A stretch of DNA of 7,576 nt from an uncultured Clostridium sp. (GTDB taxonomy: Bacteria; Bacillota; Clostridia; Lachnospirales; Lachnospiraceae). Each line of letters opens with the position of its first letter. Positions within the stretch are counted from its first letter, which is position 1. Positions 1-6,645 of this stretch are shown here, piece after piece. The stretch covers positions 1 through 7,576 of the forward strand of contig CALHQJ010000040.1 of NCBI GenBank assembly GCA_938036545.1, in the 5' to 3' direction. The position numbers were made by a program, and so were the translations under genes. A model generated the notes under the pieces. It ran no database searches. It was given only the letters and a program-made list of their open reading frames with translations, and had not been told where the DNA came from.

Positions 1-25
1 AAGAAGCGTCGGGCGTCTGCCCTAT

Positions 26-90
26 GAAGATTCAGACAGAAAAATTCTTATGAAAGCAAGCTTTCAACGCTTTTTTCTGTCTGAATCTTC
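26..90. repeat. Perfect 19-bp inverted repeat with nested small hairpin
   Basis: Positions 26-44 (GAAGATTCAGACAGAAAAA) are exactly complementary to 72-90, with a 27-nt loop between them. Inside the loop, TGAAAGC (51-57) pairs with GCTTTCA (60-66), so the whole segment can fold as a hairpin within a hairpin. The long stem is not followed by a T-run, so it is not a standard terminator. The inner hairpin is followed by T-rich sequence on both strands (71-76 on +, the complement of 40-44 on -), so it could act as a weak bidirectional terminator. Its role is unknown; it could also be a remnant of a small mobile repeat. Confidence 0.8.
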
Positions 91-117
91 GCACGGCTGA
101 ACTGTTGCATATATTTA

Positions 118-159
118 ACAAGGCTGCTGCGAAAACGGTTGTTTTTGCAGCAGCCTTGT
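118..159. terminator. Stable GC-rich hairpin upstream of the glycosidase gene, possible terminator
   Basis: ACAAGGCTGCTGC (118-130) pairs with GCAGCAGCCTTGT (147-159). The stem continues through GAAAAC (131-136) with GTTTTT (141-146), using one G-U pair and leaving a GGTT loop, for about 19 pairs in all. The trailing sequence TGCTATTCT is only moderately T-rich, so termination would be imperfect. It probably ends transcription of a gene upstream of the window, or forms a leader structure in the mRNA of the downstream gene. The hairpin is plain in the sequence; its role is inferred. Confidence 0.5.
131..140 (+). promoter_or_regulatory. Operator-like motif GAAAACGGTT (copy 1 of 3)
   Basis: This is a partly symmetric motif centred on CG at 136-137, lying in the apex of the hairpin about 50 bp before the glycosidase start. 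LacI-family operators and CcpA cre sites are pseudopalindromes with a central CG flanked by A and T runs; only the left half matches that pattern well here. Similar motifs occur at 3317-3326 and 4314-4323. Its role as an operator is speculative. Confidence 0.2.
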
Positions 160-168
160 GCTATTCTA

Positions 169-178
169 AAAGGTGAGG
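169..178 (+). promoter_or_regulatory. Ribosome binding site that sets the glycosidase start
   Basis: AAAGGTGAGG lies 9 bases before the ATG at 188. An in-frame GTG at 173 falls inside this Shine-Dalgarno sequence and has no site of its own, so ATG 188 is preferred. Confidence 0.7.
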
Positions 179-187
179 TTTTATAGT

Positions 188-1741
188 ATGAAACTTGTAT
201 TGGTGTTGAAAACCGCCCGTTGTGCGGTGATTATGGCAGAAGATGGCTCGGTTTTTGAAGCGGATACTCCTTACCAGGTTTACCTGAACGGAAATCTGGT
301 ATTAGAAAGCAGGCGGACGGTTTTAAGTTTGTACGGCCTGGAACCGGATACGGAGTATGAGGTCTGTGTAAAGCGGGACGGAGAGACAGAAGAAACTGAC
401 TTTCGGACAGACAGAGAGTTTGTAACGCTGAATGTAAGAGATTTTGGTGCAAAAGGAGACGGAATCCAGGATGATACTACGTTTTTGCAGGCAGCAGTCA
501 TGGCCTGTCCAAAAGACAGCAGGGTACTGATTCCAAAAGGAACGTACCGCCTTACCAGCCTGTTTTTAAAAAGCCATATCCGTATCGAGCTGGAAGAAGG
601 AACTGTGCTGTCTGCATTTACGGACCGGACAAAATTTCCGGTTTTCCCAGGCATGATTGAAAGCTGGGATGAGGAAGGCGAGTACAATCTGGGAACCTGG
701 GAAGGAAATCCGCTGCCGATGTTTTCCGGAATCATTACCGGAGTTGAGGCAGAAGATGTGGTAATTTACGGCCCAGGCCTGATAGATGGAAATGCATCAG
801 CAGCTCCGGATAACTGGTGGCATGACCCAAAGACCATGCGGACTGCATTCCGTCCCAGAATGATTTATTTCAATCGCTGCAAAAATATTTCCGTTCAGGG
901 AATTACGGTGCAGAACAGCCCAAGCTGGAATATTCATCCATACTTTTCCGAAGATCTGAAGTTCGTTGACTTAAAGGTTTTAAATCCAAAAGACTCTCCA
1001 AATACAGATGGATTGGATCCGGAATCCTGCAAAAACGTAGAGATTTTAGGCGTGTACTTTTCCCTGGGAGACGACTGCATTGCAGTAAAATCAGGAAAAA
1101 TTTATATGGGTTCCAAATACCGTACTCCTTCTGAGAATATTACCATTGTCCAGTGCTGCATGAGGGACGGGCATGGCTCTATTACCATTGGCAGCGAGAT
1201 GGCCGGAGGAATAAAAAATCTGACGGTAAGAGACTGCCGGTTTTCCCATACAGACAGGGGACTTCGGATTAAGACCCGCAGAGGCAGAGGAAAAGATGCG
1301 GTCATTGACCAAGTAAAGTTTGAGCGGATTTTCATGGATCATGTAAAGACTCCTTTTGTGGTCAACTGCTTCTATTTTTGCGATCCGGACGGACATACCG
1401 AGTATGTAAGAACGAAAGAAAAACTGCCTGTGGATCACAGGACTCCGCAGATTAAAAGCCTTATTTTTAAGGATATAGAAGCGAGAAACTGTCATGTGGC
1501 AGCCGCTTATTTTTACGGCCTTCCAGAACAGAAAATAGAAAAAATAGTAATGGAAAATGTTCATGTTACGTATGCAGATAATCCGGAAAAAGATGTGCCG
1601 GCCATGCTAGAAGGCGTTGGTCCCATGGCAAAAAAAGGGATTATTGCTAAAAATATCAGCGAACTGACCATTCGTGATGTCCGGATCGAGGAACCAGATG
1701 GCCTTTCTATAGATTTGGAAGGAGTAGACAATACAGTTTGA
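188..1741 (+). CDS. Glycoside hydrolase family 28 (polygalacturonase-type), probably intracellular
   Basis: This 517-residue protein hydrolyses galacturonan-type linkages if it behaves as its family does. Residues 1-75 look like a small beta-sandwich (Fn3-like) domain. The right-handed beta-helix starts near residue 83 with VRDFGAKGDG. All four GH28 signatures are present in order: NTDG (272-275), GDD (294-296), GHG (328-330) and RIK (360-362). They supply the three catalytic Asp residues, the His, and the Arg/Lys substrate-binding pair. No signal peptide is visible, as the N-terminus MKLVLVLKTARC lacks a long hydrophobic core. It therefore probably acts in the cytoplasm on imported oligogalacturonides, more likely as an exo-enzyme than as a secreted pectinase. 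The gene is followed after 24 bp by a LacI-family repressor, the usual partner of such catabolic genes. The GH28 family call is secure; the exact substrate, such as galacturonan or rhamnogalacturonan fragments, is not. Confidence 0.93.
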   Translation: MKLVLVLKTARCAVIMAEDGSVFEADTPYQVYLNGNLVLESRRTVLSLYGLEPDTEYEVCVKRDGETEETDFRTDREFVTLNVRDFGAKGDGIQDDTTFLQAAVMACPKDSRVLIPKGTYRLTSLFLKSHIRIELEEGTVLSAFTDRTKFPVFPGMIESWDEEGEYNLGTWEGNPLPMFSGIITGVEAEDVVIYGPGLIDGNASAAPDNWWHDPKTMRTAFRPRMIYFNRCKNISVQGITVQNSPSWNIHPYFSEDLKFVDLKVLNPKDSPNTDGLDPESCKNVEILGVYFSLGDDCIAVKSGKIYMGSKYRTPSENITIVQCCMRDGHGSITIGSEMAGGIKNLTVRDCRFSHTDRGLRIKTRRGRGKDAVIDQVKFERIFMDHVKTPFVVNCFYFCDPDGHTEYVRTKEKLPVDHRTPQIKSLIFKDIEARNCHVAAAYFYGLPEQKIEKIVMENVHVTYADNPEKDVPAMLEGVGPMAKKGIIAKNISELTIRDVRIEEPDGLSIDLEGVDNTV

Positions 1742-1765
1742 CAGAAGAAGATTTAAGGAGAGAGT

Positions 1766-2773
1766 ATGGCGGTTACGATAAAGGATGTGGCGAAAGCGGC
1801 TGGAGTTTCTTATTCTACGGTTTCCAGAGCTTTAAACGGTATCGGAACGGAAAATAAGGAAAAACAGAAGAGGATTGTGGAAATTGCTGAGCGGATGGGG
1901 TATACCCGCAATCAGGCGGCAGTCAATTTAAAGCTGTCCCGATCTTATGTAATCGGACTTTATTTTTCTACCATCAGCAAGATGACGTCCCCCTTTGTTC
2001 TTCACGAAGTACTGACGGGGGTGTACAGCGTTGTTGGAAGCCATTATAATGTAGTAGTAAAAGGTATTGATATGCATGAGCAGGGAACCCTTAATCCCAG
2101 CTATTTTGACGGTATTATCGTCCTTTCCCAGAAGAACGATGACCTTCCGTTTATGGAGGAAGTGCTGCAAAAGAAAATTCCTATGGTGGTAATCTGCCGT
2201 AAGGTGGACGTGGACGCTCCCAATGTGACGACAGATGAAGAACAGGCCATGGGAAAGGCCATGGATTACCTGTTAGACAATGGCCACAGAAGCATTGGAG
2301 TCATTGAAGGACAGCCGGATTTGGACTCTACCCGTTTGAGACACAGAGGCTGGAGACAGTCTGTGAGACGCCACGGCTTTGATCCGGACATGATTCCGGT
2401 AATCTGTGGAAACTACCGTTACGAAAGCGGCTATCAGGCAGCAAAACGGCTGTTGGACTACAAGCCTACAGCCCTGCTTTGCTTTAATGACGAGATGGCG
2501 TTTGGCGCCAGGGTGGCAGTAACGGAACGGGGGCTTTCTGTTCCGGAGGACGTTTCCCTGATTGGATTTGATAACTGGGATTTGTCCGGCTATTCCAGCA
2601 TGAAGCTGACTACGGTAGAGCGAAGCATGAGCGAAATCGCCAAAGAAGGAACCAGGGTACTGCTAAAACGGCTGGAAGAAGGCGTTCAGGATAACCGGAG
2701 AATTTATCTGGAAAACAAACTGATTATCCGAGAAACCGTAAGGGATATTAGAGAAAAGGAGAACAAGGCATGA
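1766..2773 (+). CDS. LacI-family transcriptional repressor
   Basis: This 335-residue protein has the standard family length. The N-terminal helix-turn-helix covers residues 4-24 (TIKDVAKAAGVSYSTVSRAL). A hinge-helix segment (NQAAVNLKLSRS, 49-60) leads into a periplasmic-binding-protein-like sensor domain. Typical sensor motifs are RHRGWRQSV (192-200), CFNDEMAFGA (239-248) and SLIGFDNWD (264-272). The start has a good AAGGAG site at 1755-1760. The gene lies 24 bp after the GH28 gene and shares its direction, so a role as local regulator responding to a pectin-derived sugar is the simplest inference. Its stop codon overlaps the apt start by four bases (ATGA at 2770-2773), so it may also affect apt expression. 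The effector cannot be read from the sequence. A purine-sensing role like that of enterobacterial PurR, also a LacI-family member, is possible given apt but has no direct support. Confidence 0.95.
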   Translation: MAVTIKDVAKAAGVSYSTVSRALNGIGTENKEKQKRIVEIAERMGYTRNQAAVNLKLSRSYVIGLYFSTISKMTSPFVLHEVLTGVYSVVGSHYNVVVKGIDMHEQGTLNPSYFDGIIVLSQKNDDLPFMEEVLQKKIPMVVICRKVDVDAPNVTTDEEQAMGKAMDYLLDNGHRSIGVIEGQPDLDSTRLRHRGWRQSVRRHGFDPDMIPVICGNYRYESGYQAAKRLLDYKPTALLCFNDEMAFGARVAVTERGLSVPEDVSLIGFDNWDLSGYSSMKLTTVERSMSEIAKEGTRVLLKRLEEGVQDNRRIYLENKLIIRETVRDIREKENKA

Positions 2774-3294
2774 AGCGATTAGAAGATTATGTAAGAAGTA
2801 TTCCGGACTTTCCGGAACCAGGAATCATCTTTCGGGATGTTACCACGATTCTGCAGGATGCAGATGGTCTGGCTATGGCAGTGGATCAGTTAAAGGACAG
2901 CGTGGAGGATCTGGATTTTGATGTGGTAGTAGGACCGGAGTCCAGAGGCTTTATTTTTGGCGTACCCGTTGCCTATGCTCTTCATAAAGGATTTGTACCG
3001 GTGCGTAAACAGGGAAAGCTGCCTTGCGAGACGATTTCTGCCGAGTACGATCTGGAGTATGGAAGCGCAGTAATCGAAATGCATAAGGATTCCATCAAAC
3101 CAGGCCAGAAGGTGGTAATCGTTGATGATCTCATTGCAACCGGAGGAACTACAGAGGCAATTATTAAGCTGATTGAAGAACTGGGCGGCGAAGTGGTAAA
3201 GATCTGCTTTGTCATGGAACTGGCCGGTTTAAAGGGAAGGGAAAAGCTGGCAGGATATGACGTATATTCTGCAATCACCTACGAAGGAAATTAA
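2770..3294 (+). CDS. apt: Adenine phosphoribosyltransferase
   Basis: This enzyme converts adenine and PRPP to AMP and pyrophosphate in cytoplasmic purine salvage. The 174-residue length is typical. The N-terminus DYVRSIPDFPEPGIIFRDVT is characteristic of Apt. VVVGPESRGFIFG (52-64) forms part of the adenine pocket, residues 79-105 form the flexible loop, and the PRPP-binding motif VVIVDDLIATGGT lies at 115-127. AAAGGAG (2755-2761), inside the end of the repressor gene, serves as ribosome binding site 8 bases before the ATG. The start overlaps the repressor stop in an ATGA, which implies co-transcription and probably translational coupling. A strong terminator follows directly. Apt genes are commonly found near rel in Firmicutes, as here, which fits shared control of purine nucleotide pools. 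The unusual neighbour is the upstream polygalacturonase/repressor pair. Confidence 0.97.
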   Translation: MKRLEDYVRSIPDFPEPGIIFRDVTTILQDADGLAMAVDQLKDSVEDLDFDVVVGPESRGFIFGVPVAYALHKGFVPVRKQGKLPCETISAEYDLEYGSAVIEMHKDSIKPGQKVVIVDDLIATGGTTEAIIKLIEELGGEVVKICFVMELAGLKGREKLAGYDVYSAITYEGN

Positions 3295-3298
3295 ACAG

Positions 3299-3345
3299 GG
3301 GGGACTTTTGCCAAATGGAAACGTTTGGGAAAAGTCCTCTTTTTT
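3299..3345 (+). terminator. Rho-independent terminator after apt
   Basis: GGACTTTT (3302-3309) pairs with AAAAGTCC (3330-3337). The stem continues past a single G-G mismatch through CCAAA (3311-3315) with TTTGG (3324-3328), and the loop is TGGAAACG. Extra G residues at 3299-3301 can extend the base of the stem. The tract CTCTTTTTT (3337-3345) follows the stem. This starts five bases after the apt stop and is the clearest terminator in the window. The next gene's ribosome binding site begins at the very next base. Confidence 0.9.
3317..3326 (+). promoter_or_regulatory. Operator-like motif GGAAACGTTT (copy 2 of 3)
   Basis: It contains the perfect palindrome AAACGTTT (3319-3326) in the loop and upper stem of the apt terminator. 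It resembles the core of LacI/CcpA-type operators, but its overlap with the terminator means that RNA folding alone could explain part of the symmetry. The right flank (GGG) does not match a cre site. Confidence 0.2.
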
Positions 3346-3354
3346 GGAGGGAGG
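3346..3354 (+). promoter_or_regulatory. Ribosome binding site that sets the GTG start of the hydrolase
   Basis: GGAGGGAGG follows the terminator T-run immediately and lies 9 bases before GTG 3364. An in-frame TTG at 3325 would start inside the terminator stem and has no ribosome binding site, so it is rejected. Translation therefore most likely begins at GTG 3364. Confidence 0.75.
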
Positions 3355-3363
3355 AAAGTAACT

Positions 3364-4200
3364 GTGAAACTGACTACGTTGATTGAAAACCATGCTTCCC
3401 GTCGGGATTTAAAGGCAGAACACGGCCTGTCCTTCCTGATCGAAGACGGAAATCACAGGATTTTATTTGACGCCGGAAACAGCGGCGCAGTCTGGGATAA
3501 TGGAAAGAAGCTGGGAATTTTGCCGGAAACCATTACCTGTACAGTGTTAAGCCACAGTCACTACGATCATGCTGGGGGCGTTATGGAAGGAATTTCCAGG
3601 GGACTATCCTGCCCACTTGTGGTGGGAGACGGATTTTTTGAGGGAAAATACCGGATTTCGGATCAGTCTGCATATACTTATACATACCTGGGCTGCGGAT
3701 TTTCCAGGGGAGAAGCAGAAAAATCCTTTGAAAAAATTCAGGTCTGCCAGGAACTTTTGCAGCTCAGCCCTAATTGTTGGGCAGCAGGCCGGTTTAAACA
3801 GCGGAATTTATGGGAAGAACTATCTAAGAGGTTTGTAAAGCAAAAAGACGGCCAGATGATTCCAGATTCATTTGAAGACGAGATTTGTCTGGTGCTGATG
3901 CTGCCGGATCAGAAATCCATAGGCGTAGTGGTGGGGTGCAGCCATCCTGGAATTATCAATATATTGGAAACCATAATGGAACGGTTTCCGGAACGCAGGC
4001 TGGCATTTGTAGCAGGAGGAATCCATTTAAAGGATAGAGACGAAGAATATCAGAGGAAGACGTTAGACGAATTGTATCGTCTGGGAGCAGAAAATTTGTA
4101 TATAAACCACTGTTCCGGGCTGGAGTTATCCGGCAGCCCAAATCAGAAAATCCATCCCCTTGGGGGCGGAGATTGTCTGTTTATGACAGACAAAATTTGA
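3364..4200 (+). CDS. Metallo-beta-lactamase-fold hydrolase, COG1237 (DHPS-like) type
   Basis: This is a 278-residue cytoplasmic protein with a GTG start. The metal-binding signature HSHYDH is at 64-69, preceded by a beta strand ending in ILFDAGNS (33-40). Further probable ligands or conserved positions are His194 in GCSHPG, His221 in GGIHL and His249 in NHCSG. This set matches the COG1237 group, which is often named after the archaeal dihydropterin/aminobenzene-phosphate synthase. For bacterial members the substrate is generally unknown, so the archaeal name should not be transferred. The gene is separated from apt by a strong terminator and from rel by a promoter, so it looks like a single-gene unit. 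I see no clear promoter for it, and it may rely on terminator read-through or on a promoter inside apt. The fold is confident; the reaction is not. Confidence 0.88.
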   Translation: MKLTTLIENHASRRDLKAEHGLSFLIEDGNHRILFDAGNSGAVWDNGKKLGILPETITCTVLSHSHYDHAGGVMEGISRGLSCPLVVGDGFFEGKYRISDQSAYTYTYLGCGFSRGEAEKSFEKIQVCQELLQLSPNCWAAGRFKQRNLWEELSKRFVKQKDGQMIPDSFEDEICLVLMLPDQKSIGVVVGCSHPGIINILETIMERFPERRLAFVAGGIHLKDRDEEYQRKTLDELYRLGAENLYINHCSGLELSGSPNQKIHPLGGGDCLFMTDKI

Positions 4201-4262
4201 CAGATGTCCACATAAAAACATGGGGAAAAGTGCCGGAAAATGGCTGAAAAGGTTGAATTTGC

Positions 4263-4291
4263 TTGCATTTTTTCTTAAAAAAAATTATAAT
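4263..4291 (+). promoter_or_regulatory. Sigma-A promoter for the rel operon
   Basis: A -35 box TTGCAT (4263-4268) and a perfect -10 box TATAAT (4286-4291) are separated by exactly 17 bases of A/T-rich sequence. Transcription would start near 4298, giving a leader of about 45 nt before the rel ATG at 4344. It lies in a 143-bp non-coding gap with no terminator that I can see after the preceding gene. It is the best promoter match in the window and should drive rel, the downstream hydrolase and the hemZ-like gene. Confidence 0.85.
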
Positions 4292-4313
4292 GAATAATAC
4301 TTATAAAATTTTG

Positions 4314-4323
4314 GAAAACGTTG
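4314..4323 (+). promoter_or_regulatory. Operator-like motif GAAAACGTTG in the rel leader (copy 3 of 3)
   Basis: This motif has the core AACGTT (4317-4322) and lies about 16-26 bases downstream of the predicted rel transcription start, just before the ribosome binding site. A bound repressor there would act as a roadblock. It resembles the motifs at 131 and 3317. The match to a cre or LacI operator is only partial. Confidence 0.2.
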
Positions 4324-4343
4324 GAAAGGAGCGGTGACAGTCG

Positions 4344-6626
4344 ATGGAGACTACAGGAAAACGAAGAGACTTAGACAGGGAACTGGAAGCACCGGCTGAC
4401 TTTACGAGTCCGGAGGAATTATATCAGGAATTGATTGACAGGATTCGGAGATACCATCCTTCCGACGACATCAGCATGATAGAAAAGGCTTATAAAGTAG
4501 CTGACAGCGCTCATAAAGGCCAGAAACGAAAGTCTGGAGAGCCATATATCATTCATCCCATCTGCGTAGCCATTATCCTGGCCGATTTGGAGCTGGATAA
4601 GGAAACCATTGAAGCGGCCCTGCTCCATGACGTGGTGGAAGATACGGTAATGTCCTTAGACGAGCTGACAAAGGAGTTTGGGGCAGAGGTGGCTCTTTTG
4701 GTAGACGGCGTTACCAAGCTGACCCAGTTGTCCTGGTCCAAGGACAAGACGGAGATTCAGGCGGAAAACCTGCGGAAAATGTTTCTTGCCATGGCAAAGG
4801 ACATTCGGGTTATCCTGATTAAGCTGGCTGACCGCCTTCACAATATGAGGACTTTGCAGTACCAGAGTCCGGCAAAGCAGAAGGAAAAGGCAAGAGAGAC
4901 CATGGATATTTATTCTCCCATTGCCAACCGTCTGGGTATTTCCAAGATTAAGATTGAATTGGACGATTTGGCTTTAAAGTATTTAGAGCCGGACGTCTAT
5001 TATGATTTGGCAGAAAAGATTTACTTAAAGAAGGACGAGAGAGAGGCCTTTGTGGATTCCATTGTTAAAGAGGTGGGGCGCCACATGGAAATGGCCGGCA
5101 TTAAGGCAGAGATCAGCGGTCGGGTAAAGCATTTTTTCAGCATTTACCGTAAGATGGTGAACCAGAAAAAGACCCTGGATCAGATTTACGACTTATTTGC
5201 AGTCCGGATTATTGTAGAAAGTGTAAAAGACTGTTACGCAGCCCTGGGTGTAATCCATGAGATGTATAAGCCCATTCCAGGGCGCTTTAAAGATTACATT
5301 GCCATGCCAAAGCCCAATATGTATCAGTCTCTCCATACTACCCTAATTGGAAGCAACGGACAGCCTTTTGAGATTCAGATCCGTACCTATGAGATGCATC
5401 GTACTGCTGAATATGGTATCGCTGCCCACTGGAAGTATAAAGAGAGCGGAAGCGGACAGGTAGCGGCAGGCAGCGAGGAAGCAAAACTGAGCTGGCTGCG
5501 CCAGATCTTGGAATGGCAGAAGGAAGCGGACGACGGCAAGGAGTTTTTAAGCCTGATTAAAAACGATTTGGATTTGTTCTCTGAAAACGTATACTGCTTT
5601 ACCCCGTCGGGAGATGTAAAAACCCTTCCCAGCGGTTCTACCCCCATTGACTTTGCCTACGCCATCCACAGCGCCGTTGGCAATAAGATGGTAGGCGCAA
5701 AGGTAAACGGCAAATTAGTGCCCATTGATTACGTTCTGCAAAATGGCGACCGGATTGAGATTATTACCTCTCAAAATTCCAGAGGCCCCAGCAGGGACTG
5801 GCTGTCCCTGGTTAAGAGTACCCAGGCCAAAAACAAAATTAACCAGTGGTTTAAGAGTGAGCTAAAGGAAGACAATATCCTTCGCGGCAAGGATATGATA
5901 GAGCGTTACTGCAAAGCAAAGGGTATTAATTATACCGAGATCAACAAACCGGAATTTCAGGAAAAGGTCATGCGCCGGTATGCATTCCGAGACTGGGAAT
6001 CCGTTCTGGCTTCTATTGGACACGGCGGCTTAAAAGAAGGCCAGGTTGTCAACAAGATGCAGGAAGAACTGCGGAAGAAGCAGAAGAAAGAGATTACTGA
6101 TTCCAACATTTTAGACGGAATTGCAGATACCAACGGCAAGGTTCCAATTGCGGCCAGCAAATCCAAAAACGGTATTGTGGTAAAGGGAATCCACGACCTG
6201 GCAGTGCGGTTTTCCAAGTGCTGCAGTCCGGTGCCAGGGGACGAGATCGTAGGTTTTGTGACCCGCGGAAGGGGTATCTCCATTCACCGTACCGACTGCG
6301 TTAATATTATTAATCTGCCGGATGACGAGAGAATGCGCCTTCTGGATGCAGAATGGCAGGCGCCGGAGAGCGAAAGCAATAAGGCGACTTATTCTACGGA
6401 AATTAAGATTTATGCCAACAATCGAATGGGTATGTTTGTGGATATATCCAAGGTATTTACCGAACGGCAGATTGACATTACGGCTATGAACGTCCGCACC
6501 AATAAGCAGGGCAAGGCCACAATCATTATGACCTTTGACATTCATGGAAAAGAAGAATTGAGCCAGCTGACCAACCGGATCCGCCAGGTAGACGGCGTGC
6601 TGGACATTGAGAGAACCACAGGCTGA
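4344..6626 (+). CDS. relA: Bifunctional (p)ppGpp synthetase/hydrolase Rel (RSH family)
   Basis: This enzyme makes and degrades the stringent-response alarmone (p)ppGpp. At 760 residues it is a full-length long RSH. The N-terminal HD hydrolase domain keeps its metal ligands (His71, His95-Asp96, Asp163) and the catalytic Glu99-Asp100. The synthetase domain has GRVKHFFSIYRKM (259-271), Asp283 and Glu343 as likely catalytic residues, and Tyr327 in the nucleotide pocket. It carries the RFKD form (314-317) typical of bifunctional enzymes rather than the acidic form of synthetase-only RelA. The TGS domain (about 413-476) includes His442, which is expected to contact the tRNA 3' end. The Cys/zinc-finger-like domain has Cys626, Cys627, His648 and Cys652, and an ACT domain ends the protein (about 686-760). 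An in-frame TGA nine bases upstream of ATG 4344 makes this the first possible ATG. AAAGGAG (4325-4331) is 12 bases away, slightly far. No domain appears damaged. Confidence 0.98.
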   Translation: METTGKRRDLDRELEAPADFTSPEELYQELIDRIRRYHPSDDISMIEKAYKVADSAHKGQKRKSGEPYIIHPICVAIILADLELDKETIEAALLHDVVEDTVMSLDELTKEFGAEVALLVDGVTKLTQLSWSKDKTEIQAENLRKMFLAMAKDIRVILIKLADRLHNMRTLQYQSPAKQKEKARETMDIYSPIANRLGISKIKIELDDLALKYLEPDVYYDLAEKIYLKKDEREAFVDSIVKEVGRHMEMAGIKAEISGRVKHFFSIYRKMVNQKKTLDQIYDLFAVRIIVESVKDCYAALGVIHEMYKPIPGRFKDYIAMPKPNMYQSLHTTLIGSNGQPFEIQIRTYEMHRTAEYGIAAHWKYKESGSGQVAAGSEEAKLSWLRQILEWQKEADDGKEFLSLIKNDLDLFSENVYCFTPSGDVKTLPSGSTPIDFAYAIHSAVGNKMVGAKVNGKLVPIDYVLQNGDRIEIITSQNSRGPSRDWLSLVKSTQAKNKINQWFKSELKEDNILRGKDMIERYCKAKGINYTEINKPEFQEKVMRRYAFRDWESVLASIGHGGLKEGQVVNKMQEELRKKQKKEITDSNILDGIADTNGKVPIAASKSKNGIVVKGIHDLAVRFSKCCSPVPGDEIVGFVTRGRGISIHRTDCVNIINLPDDERMRLLDAEWQAPESESNKATYSTEIKIYANNRMGMFVDISKVFTERQIDITAMNVRTNKQGKATIIMTFDIHGKEELSQLTNRIRQVDGVLDIERTTG

Positions 6627-6635
6627 TAAGCCTTC

Positions 6636-6641
6636 AGGAGG
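6636..6641 (+). promoter_or_regulatory. Ribosome binding site that sets the second hydrolase start
   Basis: AGGAGG ends 4 bases before ATG 6646. An upstream in-frame start at 6607 would overlap the end of rel and add 13 residues that look unrelated to the family, so 6646 is preferred. Confidence 0.75.
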
Positions 6642-6645
6642 CCAT

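Noticed and set aside
2..100. Open frame from the window edge to TGA 98-100 that could be the 3' end of an upstream gene
   Set aside because: It is only 32 codons, I cannot match it to any family, and it runs through the perfect inverted repeat, so coding is not supported.
139..167. Possible promoter TTGTTT-17-TATTCT before the glycosidase
   Set aside because: Both boxes are poor, the -35 lies in the hairpin, and transcription would start near 174, inside the ribosome binding site.
173..187. Upstream GTG start for the glycosidase
   Set aside because: The GTG lies within the Shine-Dalgarno sequence itself; ATG 188 has correct spacing.
3569..3838. Second + strand open frame inside the first metallo-hydrolase gene
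   Set aside because: It is an out-of-frame shadow of a gene with clear catalytic motifs, and its translation shows no recognisable domain.
4207..4226. Hairpin TCCACAT / ATGGGGA after the first hydrolase as a terminator
   Set aside because: It has only 7 bp with a mismatch and no following T-run.
4302..4307. TATAAA as a second -10 box before rel
   Set aside because: There is no acceptable -35 box at 16-18 bases; the TTGCAT/TATAAT pair explains the region better.
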